DNA of 15,460 nt from CAYGJN01 sp964350135 (lineage in GTDB: Bacteria > Bdellovibrionota > Bacteriovoracia > Bacteriovoracales > Bacteriovoracaceae): contig CAYGJN010000066.1 of the NCBI GenBank assembly GCA_964350135.1, forward strand, positions 1-15,460. Reading direction: 5' to 3'. The notes below the pieces were generated by a model. It searched no databases. It saw only the letters and a program-made list of their open reading frames with translations, and was not told the DNA's origin. Both the position numbers and the translations under genes were made by a program. Positions 14,059 to 15,460 of the stretch are shown in pieces. Every line of letters starts with the position of its first letter. The first letter of the stretch is position 1.

Positions 14059-15460
14059 ACATGGTTTTAGTTTTTTGCATGTTTGAAATAAGAGCATCCA
14101 AAGTACGATCAAGCTCTTTAGTCATGCCCGTATTATACTCTTTTTGATATTGGCCTATGGCCGCACTGAAATTTCTTTCAAAATTATTGATAAGACTTCT
14201 ATAACGATCATCATTAGAAGCAACTTCTACCCAGCCCTGAGCTTTTCTGATCACAACTTTTTTCACTTTGGCCGCACCAAAACTATTTTCAAAAGTAAAA
14301 AGCAGATCCTCACCTTTTTCATTTTTAAGAGCAACATCAATTTGCTCCCCTATATCCATTCCATCAAGAGCCGAGAGTTTATTTACTAATTGCTCTGATG
14401 TAACACCAGAGATATCCATACTTGTAAGATCTAATAGATTGGCCTTCATTCCAACTATCTTTGGAGGAAATTTTGCTGATTGAGCAGAGGCCGTAGTACT
14501 TAAGGCCGCTGAAGCAGTACTAGATCCACCACCAGATGAAGTTGTTGTTTGTGCACCAGTGTCTGCAATTTCAGTCTGCTCTGTTTTTTCTCTCGCTGCT
14601 GGAGCAGAGATGGAAGCTGTTGGAGCTCTATAACTAGAGTTTTGATAGTAATTATTTTCAATTTCAGGTGTTCTTATACTAGGAGTTGCTCCTCCTTCTA
14701 GATAAGCATCAACTTGAGATTGCATTCTTTTAATTTCAGCAAGAGCTGCTTCATTATTAGGCTTATTATCAAACACACTTTTCATACGATTAATGATTTC
14801 ACGCTGAACCATTTGATTGGCCTCGCTATCATTATAATTTTGCATTCTACCAAGCTGCTCTTTAAGTCTATTGAGCTCTGAGCTTAATTCAGGATCAATT
14901 GGGTTTCCATTAACAGAATTACCATTCACATTAAAATAATTTCCATAACGGCCATCATTTGCAACAAGGCCCTGCTGAAAACCAGCTGAGTCTGTACCTC
15001 TTAGTTGATTTTGAATAGCTGCAATTTGAGCATTATTTGAAACATCTATTTTAGCTGGTGCACTTGATGAGCTTATAGCAGACTTTGTAGTTGCAATTGG
15101 AATAGATCCAGCAATATTAATTTGCGCTGGCTCAGAAGCAACTGGAGTAATAACTTTTACTCCCATACCTTCAAGTAAGTCCTTATTTAATTTTGAGTTT
15201 GTTTGAATTTGGATTTCACTATTTCCGGCCTGGTCATAAACCAGAGTTCCCCCAAGAATTGTTGCTATAGATGCTGCTTTAAGGTCTTTCGCTGAGCCAA
15301 GTTTTTTATCACATTTTTGATTTTCTGTTTTTAATTCCTTTAAGGCGGCTGTCGTGTAACCTTGGTTTCTAACAAAGTTTAAGCAGTTTCCATTACCTTC
15401 ACAGCTATTCTTGGTAAGATTTCCATTAATACCTAATGGTTCACAAGTCTTAGTTAGTTC
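14057..15460 (-). CDS. Large protein with coiled-coil and Ser/Ala/Thr-rich regions, 5' end outside window
   Basis: The frame has no stop from 14057 to the right edge, giving 467 visible residues. The ATG at 15166 is internal, since 98 codons upstream are also open and read like protein. The visible start has three cysteines within about 25 residues ('TCEPLG', 'SCEGNGNC'). A small-residue hydrophobic stretch 'AASIATILGGTLVY' is at about 61-74. Then come an Asn/Gly-rich part, a charged, probably coiled-coil region (about 190-265), and a Ser/Ala/Thr-rich disordered segment (about 275-330). The C-terminal domain (about 330-467) ends in a long amphipathic helix with repeated Met/Leu. The cysteines and low-complexity linker suggest an exported or envelope protein; this is inference. 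I do not recognise the family. Neighbour on the left is convergent. Confidence 0.8.
   Translation of the reverse strand, partial: ELTKTCEPLGINGNLTKNSCEGNGNCLNFVRNQGYTTAALKELKTENQKCDKKLGSAKDLKAASIATILGGTLVYDQAGNSEIQIQTNSKLNKDLLEGMGVKVITPVASEPAQINIAGSIPIATTKSAISSSSAPAKIDVSNNAQIAAIQNQLRGTDSAGFQQGLVANDGRYGNYFNVNGNSVNGNPIDPELSSELNRLKEQLGRMQNYNDSEANQMVQREIINRMKSVFDNKPNNEAALAEIKRMQSQVDAYLEGGATPSIRTPEIENNYYQNSSYRAPTASISAPAAREKTEQTEIADTGAQTTTSSGGGSSTASAALSTTASAQSAKFPPKIVGMKANLLDLTSMDISGVTSEQLVNKLSALDGMDIGEQIDVALKNEKGEDLLFTFENSFGAAKVKKVVIRKAQGWVEVASNDDRYRSLINNFERNFSAAIGQYQKEYNTGMTKELDRTLDALISNMQKTKTM

Noticed and set aside
15164..15166. ATG at 15166 as start of the right-edge gene
   Set aside because: I read 98 further upstream codons to the window edge with no stop and protein-like composition, so the true start is outside the window.

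Overview
The window is AT-rich, gene-dense bacterial DNA. It carries four lipoproteins, a small outer-membrane barrel, a TonB-like protein, and a sigma/anti-sigma pair. This indicates a Gram-negative didermic organism. Base composition, the number of secreted and lipidated proteins, and large GLUG-type surface proteins would fit a Bdellovibrionota/Bacteriovorax-like bacterium, but that placement is an inference from style; no taxonomic marker is present. No tRNA, rRNA, CRISPR array, IS element or phage gene was seen.

Layout. 1-720 (minus) is the 5' part of a two-helix membrane protein that runs off the left edge. It is divergent from a TonB-like protein (895-1806, plus), which has a clear promoter at 838-867. 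An ECF-sigma-like gene and its zinc-binding anti-sigma partner (2699-1803, minus) form a two-gene unit. A Gly/Ser-linker lipoprotein follows (2860-3624, plus). The centre of the window (about 10573-3629, minus) is a tandem pair of paralogous lipoproteins of more than 1,100 residues with GLUG repeats. The upstream copy has lost a usable start codon for its lipoprotein signal peptide. Upstream of it, in the same direction, lies a tightly packed operon (13231-10648, minus): small outer-membrane barrel, lipoprotein HExxH peptidase of the putative-aminopeptidase family, and a glutathione-synthetase-like ATP-grasp enzyme, with adjacent genes overlapping by 13 and 4 bp. Divergent from that operon is a secreted Gly/His/Cys-rich protein with a duplicated cysteine domain (13494-13997, plus), closed by a strong intrinsic terminator. 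The right edge (14057-15460, minus) is the C-terminal part of a large unknown protein whose start lies outside the window.

How it fits together. Most products face the envelope. The sigma/anti-sigma pair is the only obvious regulator. The points most worth a second look are: (i) the giant paralogous GLUG lipoprotein pair with a broken translation start in one copy; (ii) two GTG starts placed exactly 6 nt after an extended -10 element, suggesting leaderless mRNAs; (iii) a reduced sigma/anti-sigma pair whose anti-sigma ends in a membrane tail with no periplasmic sensor. Several genes have a true start well inside the longest open frame. In two cases (838 and 2735) the extension begins at the TTG of a promoter -35 box.
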